A DNA stretch of 64,000 nt from Rossellomorea sp. y25 (GTDB taxonomy: Bacteria; Bacillota; Bacilli; Bacillales; Bacillaceae_B): assembly GCF_038049935.1 (NCBI RefSeq), contig NZ_CP145886.1, forward strand, positions 3,767,001 to 3,831,000, read 5' to 3'. Shown here piece by piece: positions 8,978-17,575 of this stretch. Below the pieces are notes generated by a model that was not told the DNA's origin, did not search any database, and worked only from the letters and a program-made list of their open reading frames with translations. The first letter of the stretch is position 1. The number at the start of each line of letters is the position of its first letter. The position numbers were made by a program, and so were the translations under genes.

Positions 8978-9206
8978 GTATTCACTCCTCCCACCATTAT
9001 TACTTCCCAACCAGGAGGGGATATATGCATAAATTGAGAAAAAAATCGAATAGTTTCAATATTTGGAAATTATTAGGGTGGTAGTTTCGAGAGTCCCTTA
9101 TAGAGGAATTTCAACGCCCATATGCGGCCATATGCGACTTTACAGGGGCTGACGATGATATTTCCTACTTCAATTAGTATGTACAATTTTTATAAAAAGT
9201 CATAAT

Positions 9207-9248
9207 AAAAAACCGTTCAACTCGAGAAAGATGTCTCGGTTAAACGGA
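9207..9248 (-). terminator. Terminator after yuiB
   Basis: Inverted arms CCGTT.AAC.CGAG and CTCGGTT.AACGG lie next to an A-run on the plus strand (T-run on the minus strand), just after the yuiB stop. Confidence 0.7.
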
Positions 9249-9253
9249 TGCGG

Positions 9254-9571
9254 TTAAAACATGCGATATCCTTTTGCTCTTAAAATCCTCATCACGACTC
9301 CTGCCAGAATCGCTCCTGCCAATCCACTTCCCAAAATCACAAGATCGGCTACAGCCAAGTGGCTGATTTTCGTACCTAACTCAGAAAACGACCCGCCTGC
9401 ATTTCGAAAATAATCTATAAAACGAACATCGTCTACGATAAAAATAACAACAATTGGATAAATGATAGCCATAATCCACGTCATACGCAATAACATATTT
9501 AACAAAAAACCTATTCCGAAAAATAGAACAAAAAATAAAAGCATCGAAATAATCATTACATGTATAGGCAT
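9254..9571 (-). CDS. yuiB: YuiB, small membrane protein
   Basis: A 105-aa integral membrane protein with three hydrophobic segments (about residues 5-28, 30-48 and 75-95). It corresponds by position and pattern to YuiB of B. subtilis, which has no known function. GGAGGTG precedes the ATG by about 10 bases. It is transcribed alone or with yuiA, whose separate terminator lies between them. Nothing in the sequence suggests catalysis. Confidence 0.75.
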   Translation of the reverse strand: MPIHVMIISMLLFFVLFFGIGFLLNMLLRMTWIMAIIYPIVVIFIVDDVRFIDYFRNAGGSFSELGTKISHLAVADLVILGSGLAGAILAGVVMRILRAKGYRMF

Positions 9572-9694
9572 TGTACCGTTTACACCTCCATAAACACTAA
9601 ATAATAGTGTACCCCGAGTGAAATGAAAGCGTCAATATTTTCAAGGAAGTTTTGTGGCTTATTCACAAAATAAACTTATTTATCATGCAGACAT

Positions 9695-9766
9695 AAAAAA
9701 CAGACCCAATGTCAGTATTCATACTTCATAAACGAAGTATCAACCTTCATTAGGCCTGCTTTTGCC
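9695..9766 (-). terminator. Two-stem terminator after yuiA
   Basis: On the minus strand CAGGCCTAATG pairs with CATTGGGTCTG (G-U pairs included), followed by six T. Inside, ATACTTC pairs with GAAGTAT, giving a longer branched stem. Confidence 0.75.
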
Positions 9767-9782
9767 ATCTAACTTTTAGAGC

Positions 9783-9911
9783 TTATTTTTGCTTCCCGCT
9801 GCCTCCGCAGCACGGACACGTTTCAGAACCACCTAATACTAACTGAAAGTATCCTTTTCCTGAACAGTAAAGACAGTATTTTGTTTTAGTACTTGCAGTA
9901 GCTCTCATCAT
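9783..9911 (-). CDS. yuiA: YuiA, small CxxC...CxCC protein
   Basis: A 42-aa protein found by reading the minus strand; it is easily missed because of its size. It has YCLYCSGKGYF and TCPCCGGSGKQ, two cysteine clusters with the CxxCxGxG-like spacing of DnaJ-type zinc knuckles. It matches B. subtilis YuiA in position. The ribosome binding site is GGGAG 5 bases before the ATG at 9911, with a second ATG at 9908 also possible. Metal binding is inferred from the cysteines; the function is unknown. Confidence 0.8.
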   Translation of the reverse strand: MMRATASTKTKYCLYCSGKGYFQLVLGGSETCPCCGGSGKQK

Positions 9912-10066
9912 TCCCTCTCCCTTTTCTTTAATTTCTTAATTTTCTGATAATATATCATCTATCCAGAATAAAGAAAAGGGACAGTAGAGGGGATGTACCT
10001 CTAAGAAAGCGAATACATTTATGTTTTTCTTTCATTATCTCTTTTTTTCTTAAAGTTTACAGAATT

Positions 10067-10564
10067 TTATAAAAATAATTTGTATTGAGTGTATCCGAAC
10101 TGATTTCCTGGGTTTATCCCTTCAATCGGATTTAACTTATGTTGGAATGTCATTGCTTTTATCATCTCATGCACCATCACGGATGTTTTATCATCCTCTA
10201 ATAATTCTTGAGGCGACTTCCACCCAACATCCCACAATTCTTTTTCTTCGATAAGGATAGAAGAAGTTTTCTTATTTTCCAACAGAAAGATCACCATGTT
10301 GTCACTAATGTCATTCTGGATGACTCCTGATCTTACTCCGATGATTCCTTTGACCGACGTTTGTAAACCTGTTTCCTCTCTCACTTCTCTAATGACCGCT
10401 TCGTCTACTGTTTCTCCTGCATTGACGAAGCCTGCTGGGAAAGACCACATTCCTTTTAATCCGCTGTATTTCTTTTTCACCACAAGCCATTTACCACTTT
10501 CATCAATGACCAGTCCGGCAACCGCCAGCCAAACTTTCCCTCTTTTCACTGCAAACACCCCCAT
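10067..10564 (-). CDS. Nudix hydrolase
   Basis: A 165-aa Nudix hydrolase, cleaving nucleoside diphosphates linked to another group. The Nudix box is complete: GFVNAGETVDEAVIREVREE followed by TGL, giving G-x5-E-x7-REVxEExG. The substrate cannot be told from the sequence. The start is uncertain: the ATG at 10564 has GGGGAG 6 bases upstream, but other in-frame ATG, TTG and GTG codons lie within 20 bases. It is the gene upstream of a terminator serving yumB and is not part of the recalled B. subtilis order. Confidence 0.85.
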   Translation of the reverse strand: MGVFAVKRGKVWLAVAGLVIDESGKWLVVKKKYSGLKGMWSFPAGFVNAGETVDEAVIREVREETGLQTSVKGIIGVRSGVIQNDISDNMVIFLLENKKTSSILIEEKELWDVGWKSPQELLEDDKTSVMVHEMIKAMTFQHKLNPIEGINPGNQFGYTQYKLFL

Positions 10565-10580
10565 CAACATCTCCCCATAA

Positions 10581-10612
10581 CAAAAAGCAGAGTGGAAACC
10601 ACCCTGCTTTTC
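10581..10612 (-). terminator. Terminator after yumB
   Basis: AAAAGCAG and CTGCTTTT arms with internal AGTGG/CCACC pairing, located just beyond the yumB stop. Confidence 0.85.
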
Positions 10613-10629
10613 ACTATATGATTTAAGAA

Positions 10630-11847
10630 TTAAAAGAACTTGAACTTTCCTTTTTTGAAGACAAGTGATGGTCCGCCAACCATGTAAAGAGCGCGGTTGT
10701 CGACTACTTTCTTCATGAAGGAAGCTTTTGTCCCAGTGATTTTCTTACCGTAAACGACACCGATTGCATCGTCTTCACCCAGTGAACATACTGTTCCTTT
10801 AATGTCTGGAGTGAATTCTTCCATATGATCTTTCCCGTGTAGTAAAGAAGCAATGTTACGGGCACATACTTCCCCTTGTTGCATCGCAATTTGTGCAGTC
10901 GGAGGGTACGGACGCTCTGTCTCTTCATTGATCATTAGTGAACAGTCACCGATGATGAAGATGTTATCATGACCTGGAGCGCGAAGATCTTTGTTGATTT
11001 TCACACGGGCACGCATGTTTTCTATTCCCGCTCTTTCGATGATGGAGTTACCGCGTACACCTGCAGCCCATACGATCGTACCAGCCTTGATTTCTTCTAC
11101 TTCATCTTCACCTTTAGCGATTAATACGCTGTCCGCTGTCGCTTGTTTAAGTGGAGTTCCGATGTGGAATTCTACACCTTTTTTCTCAAGCTTGGCACGA
11201 GCATACTTCACTAGCTCAGGATCGAATCCAGGAAGGATCATTGGTGCAGCTTCCACGCACACAATACGTACTTTCTTACGATCGATATCATATTCGTGAC
11301 AAAGTTCAGGTACACGGTTTCCTAATTCACCTAAGAATTCGATACCAGTGAAGCCTGCTCCACCTACAACGATTGTAAGGCGGTCATCGTTTTTCTCTTC
11401 TTCGTTTTTATACGTAGCAAATTGTAATTCGATATGCTCACGGATTTGACGGGCAGAGTTGATGTTCGAAATCATGAAAGCATGCTCATGAAGACCCTGG
11501 ATACCGAAAGTCTCAGATTCTGCACCTAATGCAACGACCAGGTAATCGAATTCTACTTCACCGTCACTTGTGATGACTTTCTTTTCTTCTACTTTAATAT
11601 CTTCAACAGTAGCTTGTAAGAAGTTTACTTTGCTTGTATTGACAACATCTTTAATGTTGTAACGTACACGATCATGATGAAGTGTACCTGCAGAAGCTTC
11701 GTGTAACCAAGTGGTTTCGTAGTGATAATCATTTTTATTAACTAAAATAATTTCTGCTTCATTTGTACCTAATTGCTTTTGAAGACGAGTTACCGTCATT
11801 AATCCTCCATAACCTGCACCTAATACAACGATTCTTGGCTTTCTCAA
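10630..11847 (-). CDS. yumB: Type II NADH:quinone oxidoreductase (YumB)
   Basis: Peripheral membrane flavoprotein that transfers electrons from NADH to menaquinone without pumping protons. The FAD-binding VVLGAGYGG is at the N-terminus, the NADH-binding [11 protein letters not shown] is near residue 165, and FIIGDC lies near residue 300. The C-terminus [13 protein letters not shown] is typical of B. subtilis YumB. The frame extends to 11910, but the likely start is TTG at 11847 (MRKPRIVVL); AAAGGTGG lies about 11 bases upstream. A GTG three codons earlier would be too close to that site. A Rex-like palindrome lies upstream. Confidence 0.9.
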   Translation of the reverse strand: MRKPRIVVLGAGYGGLMTVTRLQKQLGTNEAEIILVNKNDYHYETTWLHEASAGTLHHDRVRYNIKDVVNTSKVNFLQATVEDIKVEEKKVITSDGEVEFDYLVVALGAESETFGIQGLHEHAFMISNINSARQIREHIELQFATYKNEEEKNDDRLTIVVGGAGFTGIEFLGELGNRVPELCHEYDIDRKKVRIVCVEAAPMILPGFDPELVKYARAKLEKKGVEFHIGTPLKQATADSVLIAKGEDEVEEIKAGTIVWAAGVRGNSIIERAGIENMRARVKINKDLRAPGHDNIFIIGDCSLMINEETERPYPPTAQIAMQQGEVCARNIASLLHGKDHMEEFTPDIKGTVCSLGEDDAIGVVYGKKITGTKASFMKKVVDNRALYMVGGPSLVFKKGKFKFF

Positions 11848-12050
11848 CTGAATCACATCCACCTTTTTTGATAAATTTGCTTTGGATACTCTTAGAGTCC
11901 TCCACATCATGCTTTTTTATCCCGTTCAATCTGATGCTATTACCTTTTTCCCTATAGGAAAGAAACTGAAACAAATCAAACGAGAAGTTTTCCTTCAATT
12001 AAGAGGAAAGGATTGTATAAAAAATAAATAAAAACGATAAACAAGAAAGT

Positions 12051-12068
12051 ATGTGACGTATTTCACGA
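12051..12068 (-). promoter_or_regulatory. Candidate Rex (or Fnr-type) operator upstream of yumB
   Basis: The sequence ATGTGACGTATTTCACGA has the TGTGA-N6-TCAC symmetry shared by Rex sites (TTGTGAA-N4-TTCACAA) and Fnr sites. An NADH dehydrogenase gene is the classical Rex target in B. subtilis, so Rex is favoured. It lies about 200 bases before the yumB start, in a 541-base gap (11848-12388). Confidence 0.4.
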
Positions 12069-12186
12069 ACTACTACATACTTATGCGAGAATTGTCATAA
12101 ATTCTTAACATTATGCCTACATTACATAATATTCTTTTTACCATGCATTTTCAAGATATATATAGGAAATTGAAAACTTAAGAATA

Positions 12187-12240
12187 TTCCGAAAAGCGGA
12201 GGCGGCTCTAGTCCTGGAGCTGGACAACCCGAAAACGGAT
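12187..12240. repeat. Truncated copy of a Bacillus interspersed repeat
   Basis: GAAAAGCGGAGGCGGCTC is followed directly by TAGTCCTGGAGCTGGAC. These match the two outer arms of the element at 43118-43239 (which on the minus strand begins AGAAAAGCGGATGCGGCTC and ends in a GGAGCTAG arm), with the middle missing. It is probably a deletion derivative. Confidence 0.55.
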
Positions 12241-12388
12241 GATCATTTATCTCCCCCAAAAGTCTGAAACTCCACTCCTCAAAAAGACTGATTATTCCCA
12301 ATTATAATTTCAATTATTGTGAAGAATCGATCGCTCTATGATAGAATAAATTAAAGTGAAATACATCTTAATTGTTGGAGGGATCTAG

Positions 12389-13387
12389 TTGAAGGAAGAT
12401 CAAAAAGTGTATGATATTACGATCATAGGCGGCGGTCCTACTGGATTGTTTACGGCGTTTTATGGCGGCATGAGAAAAGCATCAGTTAAGATTATTGAAA
12501 GTTTACCACAACTCGGGGGCCAGCTGGCTACTCTATATCCTGAGAAATACATATATGATGTTGCCGGTTTTCCTAAAGTGAAAGCCCAGGATCTTGTCAA
12601 TAATTTAAAAGAGCAGATGGCAAAGTTTGAGACGACGATCTGTTTGGAGCAAGCTGTGGAAGGTGTAGAAAAACAGGCTGATGGCATGTTTAAGCTCACA
12701 ACCGATAAAGAGATTCATTTTTCCAGAACGATCATCATCACAGCAGGGAACGGTGCTTTCCAGCCTCGACGCCTGGAACTAGAGCATGCGTCTGAATTTG
12801 AAGGTAAGAATCTTCATTACTTTGTTGATAACCTGGAACATTTCAGAGGCAAGAAAGTTGTCATTTGTGGTGGTGGTGATTCTGCCGTTGACTGGGCGCT
12901 TATGCTTGAGCCGATTGCAGAAAAAGTCTACCTCGTTCACAGAAGAGATAAATTCAGGGCACATGAGCATAGTGTGGAAAACCTGCACAATTCTACGGTT
13001 GAACTTAAGACACCTTATGTCCCTTCAGAACTGGTTGTGGATGATAACAAAATCAATCAATTGATTTTAGAAGAAACTAAGGGTGATGAGAAGGAAATTA
13101 TTGATCTTGATGAGTTAATCGTAAACTTTGGATTTGTTTCTTCTCTTGGTCCGATTAAGGACTGGGGCCTTGAGATTGAAAAGAATTCGATCGTTGTCAA
13201 CTCAAGAATGGAAACGAATATTCCAGGTATATACGCAGCAGGTGATATTAGTACGTACGACGGTAAAGTGAAGCTTATTGCAAGCGGATTTGGTGAGGCA
13301 CCGACAGCTGTTAACAATGCCAAAGCATATATGGACCCTAAGGCAAGAGTCCAACCGATGCACAGTACATCCATGTTTACAGATTAA
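12389..13387 (+). CDS. yumC: Ferredoxin/flavodoxin-NADP+ reductase, thioredoxin-reductase type (YumC)
   Basis: A 332-aa FAD enzyme that moves electrons between NADPH and ferredoxin or flavodoxin. It has [14 protein letters not shown] for [15 protein letters not shown] for NADPH, and GIYAAGDIS near the end. The CxxC of true thioredoxin reductases is absent, which places it in the homodimeric YumC group. It starts at TTG 12389 with GGAGGG about 6 bases upstream. A terminator follows. It is essential in B. subtilis according to the literature and supplies electrons to several ferredoxin-dependent enzymes. Confidence 0.95.
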   Translation: MKEDQKVYDITIIGGGPTGLFTAFYGGMRKASVKIIESLPQLGGQLATLYPEKYIYDVAGFPKVKAQDLVNNLKEQMAKFETTICLEQAVEGVEKQADGMFKLTTDKEIHFSRTIIITAGNGAFQPRRLELEHASEFEGKNLHYFVDNLEHFRGKKVVICGGGDSAVDWALMLEPIAEKVYLVHRRDKFRAHEHSVENLHNSTVELKTPYVPSELVVDDNKINQLILEETKGDEKEIIDLDELIVNFGFVSSLGPIKDWGLEIEKNSIVVNSRMETNIPGIYAAGDISTYDGKVKLIASGFGEAPTAVNNAKAYMDPKARVQPMHSTSMFTD

Positions 13388-13401
13388 AGACTATTATTAG
13401 G

Positions 13402-13436
13402 GAGGTTTTAGGATATGTATTCCTAAGCCTCTTTTT
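13402..13436 (+). terminator. Terminator after yumC
   Basis: GAGGTTTTAGGA pairs with TCCTAAGCCTC, followed by five T. Confidence 0.85.
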
Positions 13437-13637
13437 CATTTGGAGGAGACAACACCCAAAGGAAAACAGCAAAAAGATGGCAGCTCTTATGAAACGGAAT
13501 ATCCAATCGAAGAAGCAACGTGACCTGATATGCATCAAACATCCACGTATACGAGTGATTTCCATCATCACCCATTGATTTGTTTATTTTAGCAATGAAT
13601 GGGTAGACCAATAATAAGACAAAAACTTAGATAAAGG

Positions 13638-14294
13638 ATGATGGAGAGAATGAATGTATTAGTTATTGGAGCAAATGGTCACACTGGCCGTCACATAGTG
13701 AAAGAACTTTCAAATAGCAGTCAGCATTTCGTGAGAGCCATGATTCGAAAAACAGAACAAGCGAAGGATATGGAAGATTTAGGGGCAAGACCGATTGTTG
13801 CAGACCTGGAGCAGGACTTTTCATACGCTCTTGAGAATGTAAATGCCGTTATATTTGCAGCTGGTAGTGGCGGATCGACCGGTGACGATAAAACTCTTGC
13901 CATTGACCAGGAGGGTGCAAAAAAAGCGGTGGATTATGCGAAGAAGATGGGAATTGAGCGTTTTGTGATGCTTAGCTCAATGGGTGCCGATAACCCGTCA
14001 AGCGGCCCGGATGAATTGCAATTCTACTTAAAAGCAAAAGGTGCAGCGGATTCCCACTTGAAGGAAAGCGGCCTAAACTACACGATCGTCCGCCCTGGCT
14101 CCCTTTCATTTGATGATGCAACTGGAAAAATTGAAGCAGCCACTTCCATTGAAGACAAAAGCAGAGACATTTCCCGTGAAGATGTCGCGAAAGTACTTGT
14201 CGACGCCTTGACAATCGAAGAAACCAATCACAAAGTATTCGAGATCTTAAGCGGTGACACACCTGTCGAAGAAGCGTTAAAGAATATTCATTGA
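13638..14294 (+). CDS. NAD(P)-binding atypical SDR (YhfK/NmrA-like)
   Basis: A 218-aa Rossmann-fold protein of the atypical short-chain dehydrogenase group. The nucleotide-binding loop is VIGANGHTGRHIV at the N-terminus, then VNAVIFAAGSGGS, and YTIVRPGSL near residue 150. The classical YxxxK pair is not obvious, which is normal for the SDR5/NmrA group. The substrate is unknown. Three in-frame ATG codons (13638, 13641, 13650) are possible; the last may use GGAGAG. A GGGACGGACCTCC-type terminator follows. Confidence 0.8.
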   Translation: MMERMNVLVIGANGHTGRHIVKELSNSSQHFVRAMIRKTEQAKDMEDLGARPIVADLEQDFSYALENVNAVIFAAGSGGSTGDDKTLAIDQEGAKKAVDYAKKMGIERFVMLSSMGADNPSSGPDELQFYLKAKGAADSHLKESGLNYTIVRPGSLSFDDATGKIEAATSIEDKSRDISREDVAKVLVDALTIEETNHKVFEILSGDTPVEEALKNIH

Positions 14295-14302
14295 TACTTG
14301 AA

Positions 14303-14340
14303 AAGGGACGGACCTCCACTTTGGAGGTCCGTCCCTTTTA
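14303..14340 (+). terminator. Terminator, GGGACGGACCTCC family
   Basis: AAAAGGGACGGACCTCC pairs with GGAGGTCCGTCCCTTTT. The same stem core recurs at 51201, 53072 and 58523. Confidence 0.9.
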
Positions 14341-14344
14341 ATCA

Positions 14345-14707
14345 TTAGCAGTTCTCCGGCGTACCCTTATTCGTCGCCGTCACGAATGATGATCCGCATC
14401 CGCATGAAGCGATGGCGTTCGGATTGTCGATGGTGAACCCGCCGCCCATCATGGACTGCTTGTAATCTATTTTAGTACCGTTCAAGATAGCAGCATCATT
14501 TTTAGCTACAACAAGCTTTATTCCATGTTGTTCCAGTGTTGTATCTCCATCTTGAAGCTCATGTTCAAATCCCATACCGTAAGAAAGGCCGCTGCAGCCT
14601 CCCCCTTTTACCGCTACTCGCAACATGGCATCTGTTTCGTCATGTTCCTTCATCATATCTTTAATCTGAAGGGCAGCGGCTTCTGTTAGAATGACAACTT
14701 CACTCAT
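14345..14707 (-). CDS. yutM: A-type iron-sulfur carrier (YutM, IscA/HesB family)
   Basis: A 120-aa A-type carrier that receives Fe-S clusters and passes them to target proteins. The three cluster cysteines are seen: one in GGGCSGLSYGM and two in SCGCGSSF near the C-terminus. The length is normal for the HesB/IscA family. It is a single gene between two terminators. Its neighbours yuzB, yuzD and yutI are also thiol or Fe-S proteins, which supports a role in cluster delivery. Confidence 0.92.
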   Translation of the reverse strand: MSEVVILTEAAALQIKDMMKEHDETDAMLRVAVKGGGCSGLSYGMGFEHELQDGDTTLEQHGIKLVVAKNDAAILNGTKIDYKQSMMGGGFTIDNPNAIASCGCGSSFVTATNKGTPENC

Positions 14708-14871
14708 TTACTACACCCCCAACCTTTTCATTTCTTACTACTTAGTATACTCCTTTCTATTTTACTACTCAACCAAAGGAGCTTTGGTGAATGAATGTAA
14801 GAAAACTTTTTATTGGGCTCTTTTGATCATGTTTGTTGCTACTTTAGAGGAAAAAGAATTCAATAAGACAA

Positions 14872-14902
14872 AAAAAATAAGCCAGTCACAAGACCAGCTT
14901 TT
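14872..14902 (-). terminator. Terminator after yuzB
   Basis: On the minus strand AAGCTGGTC pairs with GACTGGCTT around TTGT and is followed by a long T-run. Confidence 0.85.
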
Positions 14903-14904
14903 CT

Positions 14905-15141
14905 TTAGAACATCGGATTATCTTCCAGGAACTGATAGATATGATCCACCAGTTCTTCAGGTGTGTCCCCTGTTACGACTTCACCATTGACGAGAGCATA
15001 AAAGGATTGTGCGCATTTTCCGCAGTAACCCAGGCATCCGTACTCAATGACATCAAGGTTGGGGTCCCTTTCTAATATCTCAAGCGCTTTTTGCGCACCA
15101 CTAGCAAGATTGCTTATACAAAATTCTATAATAGGTTTCAA
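14905..15141 (-). CDS. yuzB: YuzB, small thioredoxin-like [2Fe-2S]-type protein (DUF1450)
   Basis: A 78-aa protein of the YuzB/DUF1450 family with a ferredoxin-like cysteine pattern: one Cys in IEFCISN and the cluster [10 protein letters not shown]. The fold resembles thioredoxin-like [2Fe-2S] ferredoxins; function is not known. The start is TTG 15141, since GAGGTGA lies 5 bases upstream and the resulting N-terminus (MKPIIEFC) fits the family. The longer frame to 15195 is not used. It is divergent from yutJ. Confidence 0.85.
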   Translation of the reverse strand: MKPIIEFCISNLASGAQKALEILERDPNLDVIEYGCLGYCGKCAQSFYALVNGEVVTGDTPEELVDHIYQFLEDNPMF

Positions 15142-15472
15142 TTCTATCACCTCACTACTCTTTGTTATGCTACCTTTTTTTATCAATATCGTCAATCATT
15201 TGAGTTCCATGTAATGGTATAACAGATTGTGAACATTTTCGCTTATTTCTGTTGTGAAAACGCCACTATTTCGATATACTTTTAATGTTAATAGGTTTAT
15301 TAATGTGATAATTGCTCGAATTATGCTTCATATTGAAAATGCTTACTTTTTCAGGACCCGTTTTAACGTGAATGTCCTTTGAATCCTGTCCCATACAACT
15401 CTAGGGATATAAATCATATACAAACACACTATTTCAACAATAATGTAGAGTGCAAAAAAGGGGAAATTTTTC
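15142..15472. other. Divergent intergenic region between yuzB and yutJ
   Basis: No gene is seen here. Two copies of TTGTGAA occur in the same orientation, at 15227 and 15252. They could be half-sites for a Rex/Fnr-type regulator, but neither has a clear symmetrical partner. Confidence 0.3.
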
Positions 15473-16540
15473 ATGAAACAATTAGTGCTGCTTGGTGGAG
15501 GATACGGTAATATGCGAGTTCTTCTTCGCTTATTACCCAACCAATTACCTGAAGATGTATCGATTACCCTGATTGACCGAAATCCTTACCACTGTCTTAA
15601 AACTGAATACTACGCATTAGCTGCTGGTACGATTTCAGATCAACATGTACGCGTATCATTCCCGGAACATGCCCGTTTATCCTATGTGTACGGAGATATT
15701 TCCGGAGTGGACATGGAAAACAAACTCGTAAATATGAAAGATCAAGATCCAGTTCCTTATGACGACCTTGTGATTGGACTCGGTTGTGAGGATAAATATC
15801 ATAATGTTCCCGGTGCTGACGAACATACTTACTCCATTCAAACAATTGAAAAATCCCGTAAAACATACCAAACCTTATGTAATCTTCCAGCTGGTTCGAT
15901 CGTAGGAATTGTTGGAGCCGGCTTAAGCGGGATCGAGCTTGCGAGTGAGCTTCGTGAAAGCCGTTCTGATTTGAAAATTAAGCTATTCGATCGTGGTCCG
16001 CGTATTCTTAATGCCTTCCCTGAACGGTTAAGTTCTTATGTTCACAGTTGGTTCGACGAGAATGATGTAGACATCGTCAACGGCTCGAACATCACAAAAG
16101 TGGAACCAAACACCCTTCATAACCATGAAGAACAAATTTTTTGCGATGCCATCGTATGGACAGCAGGAATTCAACCAAGCAAAGTCGTCCGAGATATGGA
16201 TGTTGAAAAAGATGCAAGCGGTCGCGTTATTCTGACAAAGTATCATAACCTGCCTCAGGATGAGAATGTTTACGTGGTTGGTGACTGCGCAAGCCTTCCT
16301 CAAGCTCCAAGTGCCCAGCTTGCTGAGGGACAAGCGGAACAAATCGTGACAGTCTTACTTAAACGTTGGAAGAATGAACCGCTGCCGGCAGAATTACCTA
16401 AGATTAAGCTAAAAGGAATTCTCGGCTCGCTCGGAAAGAAACATGGTTTCGGTCTGGTAAACGAGCGCTCCATCACAGGTCGCGTCGCTCGATTGTTGAA
16501 ATCCGGTGTGTTATGGATGTATAAATATCATAATGGATGA
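15473..16540 (+). CDS. yutJ: NADH dehydrogenase-like flavoprotein YutJ
   Basis: A 355-aa pyridine nucleotide-disulfide oxidoreductase-type protein related to type II NADH dehydrogenases. It has LLGGGYGNMRV for FAD, IVGAGLSGIELASE for NAD(P)H, and VYVVGDCASL. The C-terminus is shorter than in YumB, which may affect membrane attachment. AAGGGG lies 9 bases before the ATG. It stands beside yuzB and yuzD as in B. subtilis. Whether it reduces quinone has not been shown to my knowledge. Confidence 0.9.
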   Translation: MKQLVLLGGGYGNMRVLLRLLPNQLPEDVSITLIDRNPYHCLKTEYYALAAGTISDQHVRVSFPEHARLSYVYGDISGVDMENKLVNMKDQDPVPYDDLVIGLGCEDKYHNVPGADEHTYSIQTIEKSRKTYQTLCNLPAGSIVGIVGAGLSGIELASELRESRSDLKIKLFDRGPRILNAFPERLSSYVHSWFDENDVDIVNGSNITKVEPNTLHNHEEQIFCDAIVWTAGIQPSKVVRDMDVEKDASGRVILTKYHNLPQDENVYVVGDCASLPQAPSAQLAEGQAEQIVTVLLKRWKNEPLPAELPKIKLKGILGSLGKKHGFGLVNERSITGRVARLLKSGVLWMYKYHNG

Positions 16541-16547
16541 TGGAAAA

Positions 16548-16577
16548 AAGAACCGCAATGTGCGGTTCTTTTTTTTA
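16548..16577 (+). terminator. Terminator after yutJ
   Basis: AAGAACCGCA and TGCGGTTCTT pair over a tiny loop and are followed by eight T. Confidence 0.9.
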
Positions 16578-16644
16578 GGTTCAGCTTTATTTCTTTCATT
16601 AAAAAGGACTCTCCCAATAAGGACAGCCCTGATACCCCAATCAA

Positions 16645-16971
16645 TCAAACCGCTTTATACCCAAATTTCTCAAGCTCAGAATAGATTGTCTTTAAGCGGG
16701 GATTTCCTTCTCCGATAATATTCCCTTCTAACAGAACAATCGGATAAAACATATCCTCTTCGATCACTCTTGAAGCAAACTGCTTAACGAATTCATCTTC
16801 AGGAGGATTGTGGATATCAACATATTTAATCACGAATGGCTGGTTTGGATACTTACGACTAACAGCAGCCTCAAGCCATTCGTACGTTTCTTTCGATGAT
16901 GGTAAGTTTACGCAGCTTGGACACAGTATTTCTGCCCCATACACGTAAAGTTCAACAGGTTTTCTCTCCAT
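16645..16971 (-). CDS. yuzD: YuzD, DUF1462 thioredoxin-like protein
   Basis: A 108-aa DUF1462 protein with a thioredoxin-like pattern. ELYVYGAEILCPSCVNLPSS carries a CPSC motif at the end of a strand, and MFYPIVLLEG follows later. Structures in this family show a thioredoxin fold; the partner is unknown. It is divergent from yutI, the NifU-like gene, and this pairing is conserved in Bacillus, so a link to Fe-S metabolism is suggested by context only. Confidence 0.85.
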   Translation of the reverse strand: MERKPVELYVYGAEILCPSCVNLPSSKETYEWLEAAVSRKYPNQPFVIKYVDIHNPPEDEFVKQFASRVIEEDMFYPIVLLEGNIIGEGNPRLKTIYSELEKFGYKAV

Positions 16972-17281
16972 GTCACTCTCTCCCCTTTGTTTCCCTCTTT
17001 GTTTATTTTACAAAAAAAACAGCCGGGTTGGAACGATTATATGTAAATTCTGTACTGGGAATTGCATTTTGAAAATTTCTTATGCAATGTGAAGTTTGGC
17101 GAGATTTAAAATGCATGAAAATTAGTGGCACAGAGTGTAGCGGAAAGGAACGGTCCATAATATTACACCACAATTCATTAAAGAACCATTTCCAAAAAAG
17201 AAATTCCCAATAGTTTGCAGGTTGATAGATTTTTTGTGAATATGTCATTATAATAGAGAGTAAGGAAAGGAGTAGATAAAT
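16972..17281. other. Divergent intergenic region between yuzD and yutI
   Basis: No convincing gene. A TATAAT box at 17249-17254 is a likely -10 element for yutI, about 28 bases before its start; no good -35 is seen at the standard distance. A G-rich AAGGAAAGGAG site precedes the yutI start. Confidence 0.4.
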
Positions 17282-17518
17282 ATGGCTGAAAACGAAATGA
17301 TCGCACCTGTTCAGGAAGTATTAGATAAATTACGTCCGTTCCTACTTCGCGATGGTGGAGACTGTGAACTAGTGGACGTTGAAGATGGTATTGTAAAATT
17401 ACGCCTTCTAGGTGCTTGTGGAAGCTGCCCAAGTTCAACCATCACATTAAAAGCAGGAATCGAACGCGCATTAGTGGAAGAAGTTCCTGGTATCGTTGAA
17501 GTAGAGCAAGTATTCTAA
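17282..17518 (+). CDS. yutI: NifU-like Fe-S scaffold/carrier (YutI)
   Basis: A 78-aa protein equivalent to the NifU C-terminal domain (Nfu type). It has [17 protein letters not shown] and [17 protein letters not shown]; the CxxC in the latter binds a [4Fe-4S] cluster between two monomers. B. subtilis YutI has been implicated in delivering clusters to aconitase-type targets. It starts with ATG after AAGGAAAGGAG and ends before a strong terminator. Confidence 0.95.
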   Translation: MAENEMIAPVQEVLDKLRPFLLRDGGDCELVDVEDGIVKLRLLGACGSCPSSTITLKAGIERALVEEVPGIVEVEQVF

Positions 17519-17528
17519 TACACCATTA

Positions 17529-17573
17529 ATGAAACAGCCTGAATCCTTCATTGGATTCAGGCTGTTTCTTTTT
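17529..17573. terminator. Terminator between yutI and the hydroxyacid dehydrogenase
   Basis: GAAACAGCCTGAATCC pairs with GGATTCAGGCTGTTTC, followed by T-run on the plus strand; it can also serve the convergent gene. Confidence 0.9.
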
Positions 17574-17575
17574 GA

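Noticed and set aside
14691..14990. A 99-residue plus-strand frame
   Set aside because: It covers the yutM start, an intergenic gap and the terminator and 3' end of yuzB on the opposite strand; no coding features.
17003..17438. Minus-strand frames across the yuzD-yutI gap
   Set aside because: They run antisense through yutI and its promoter; composition is not protein-like.
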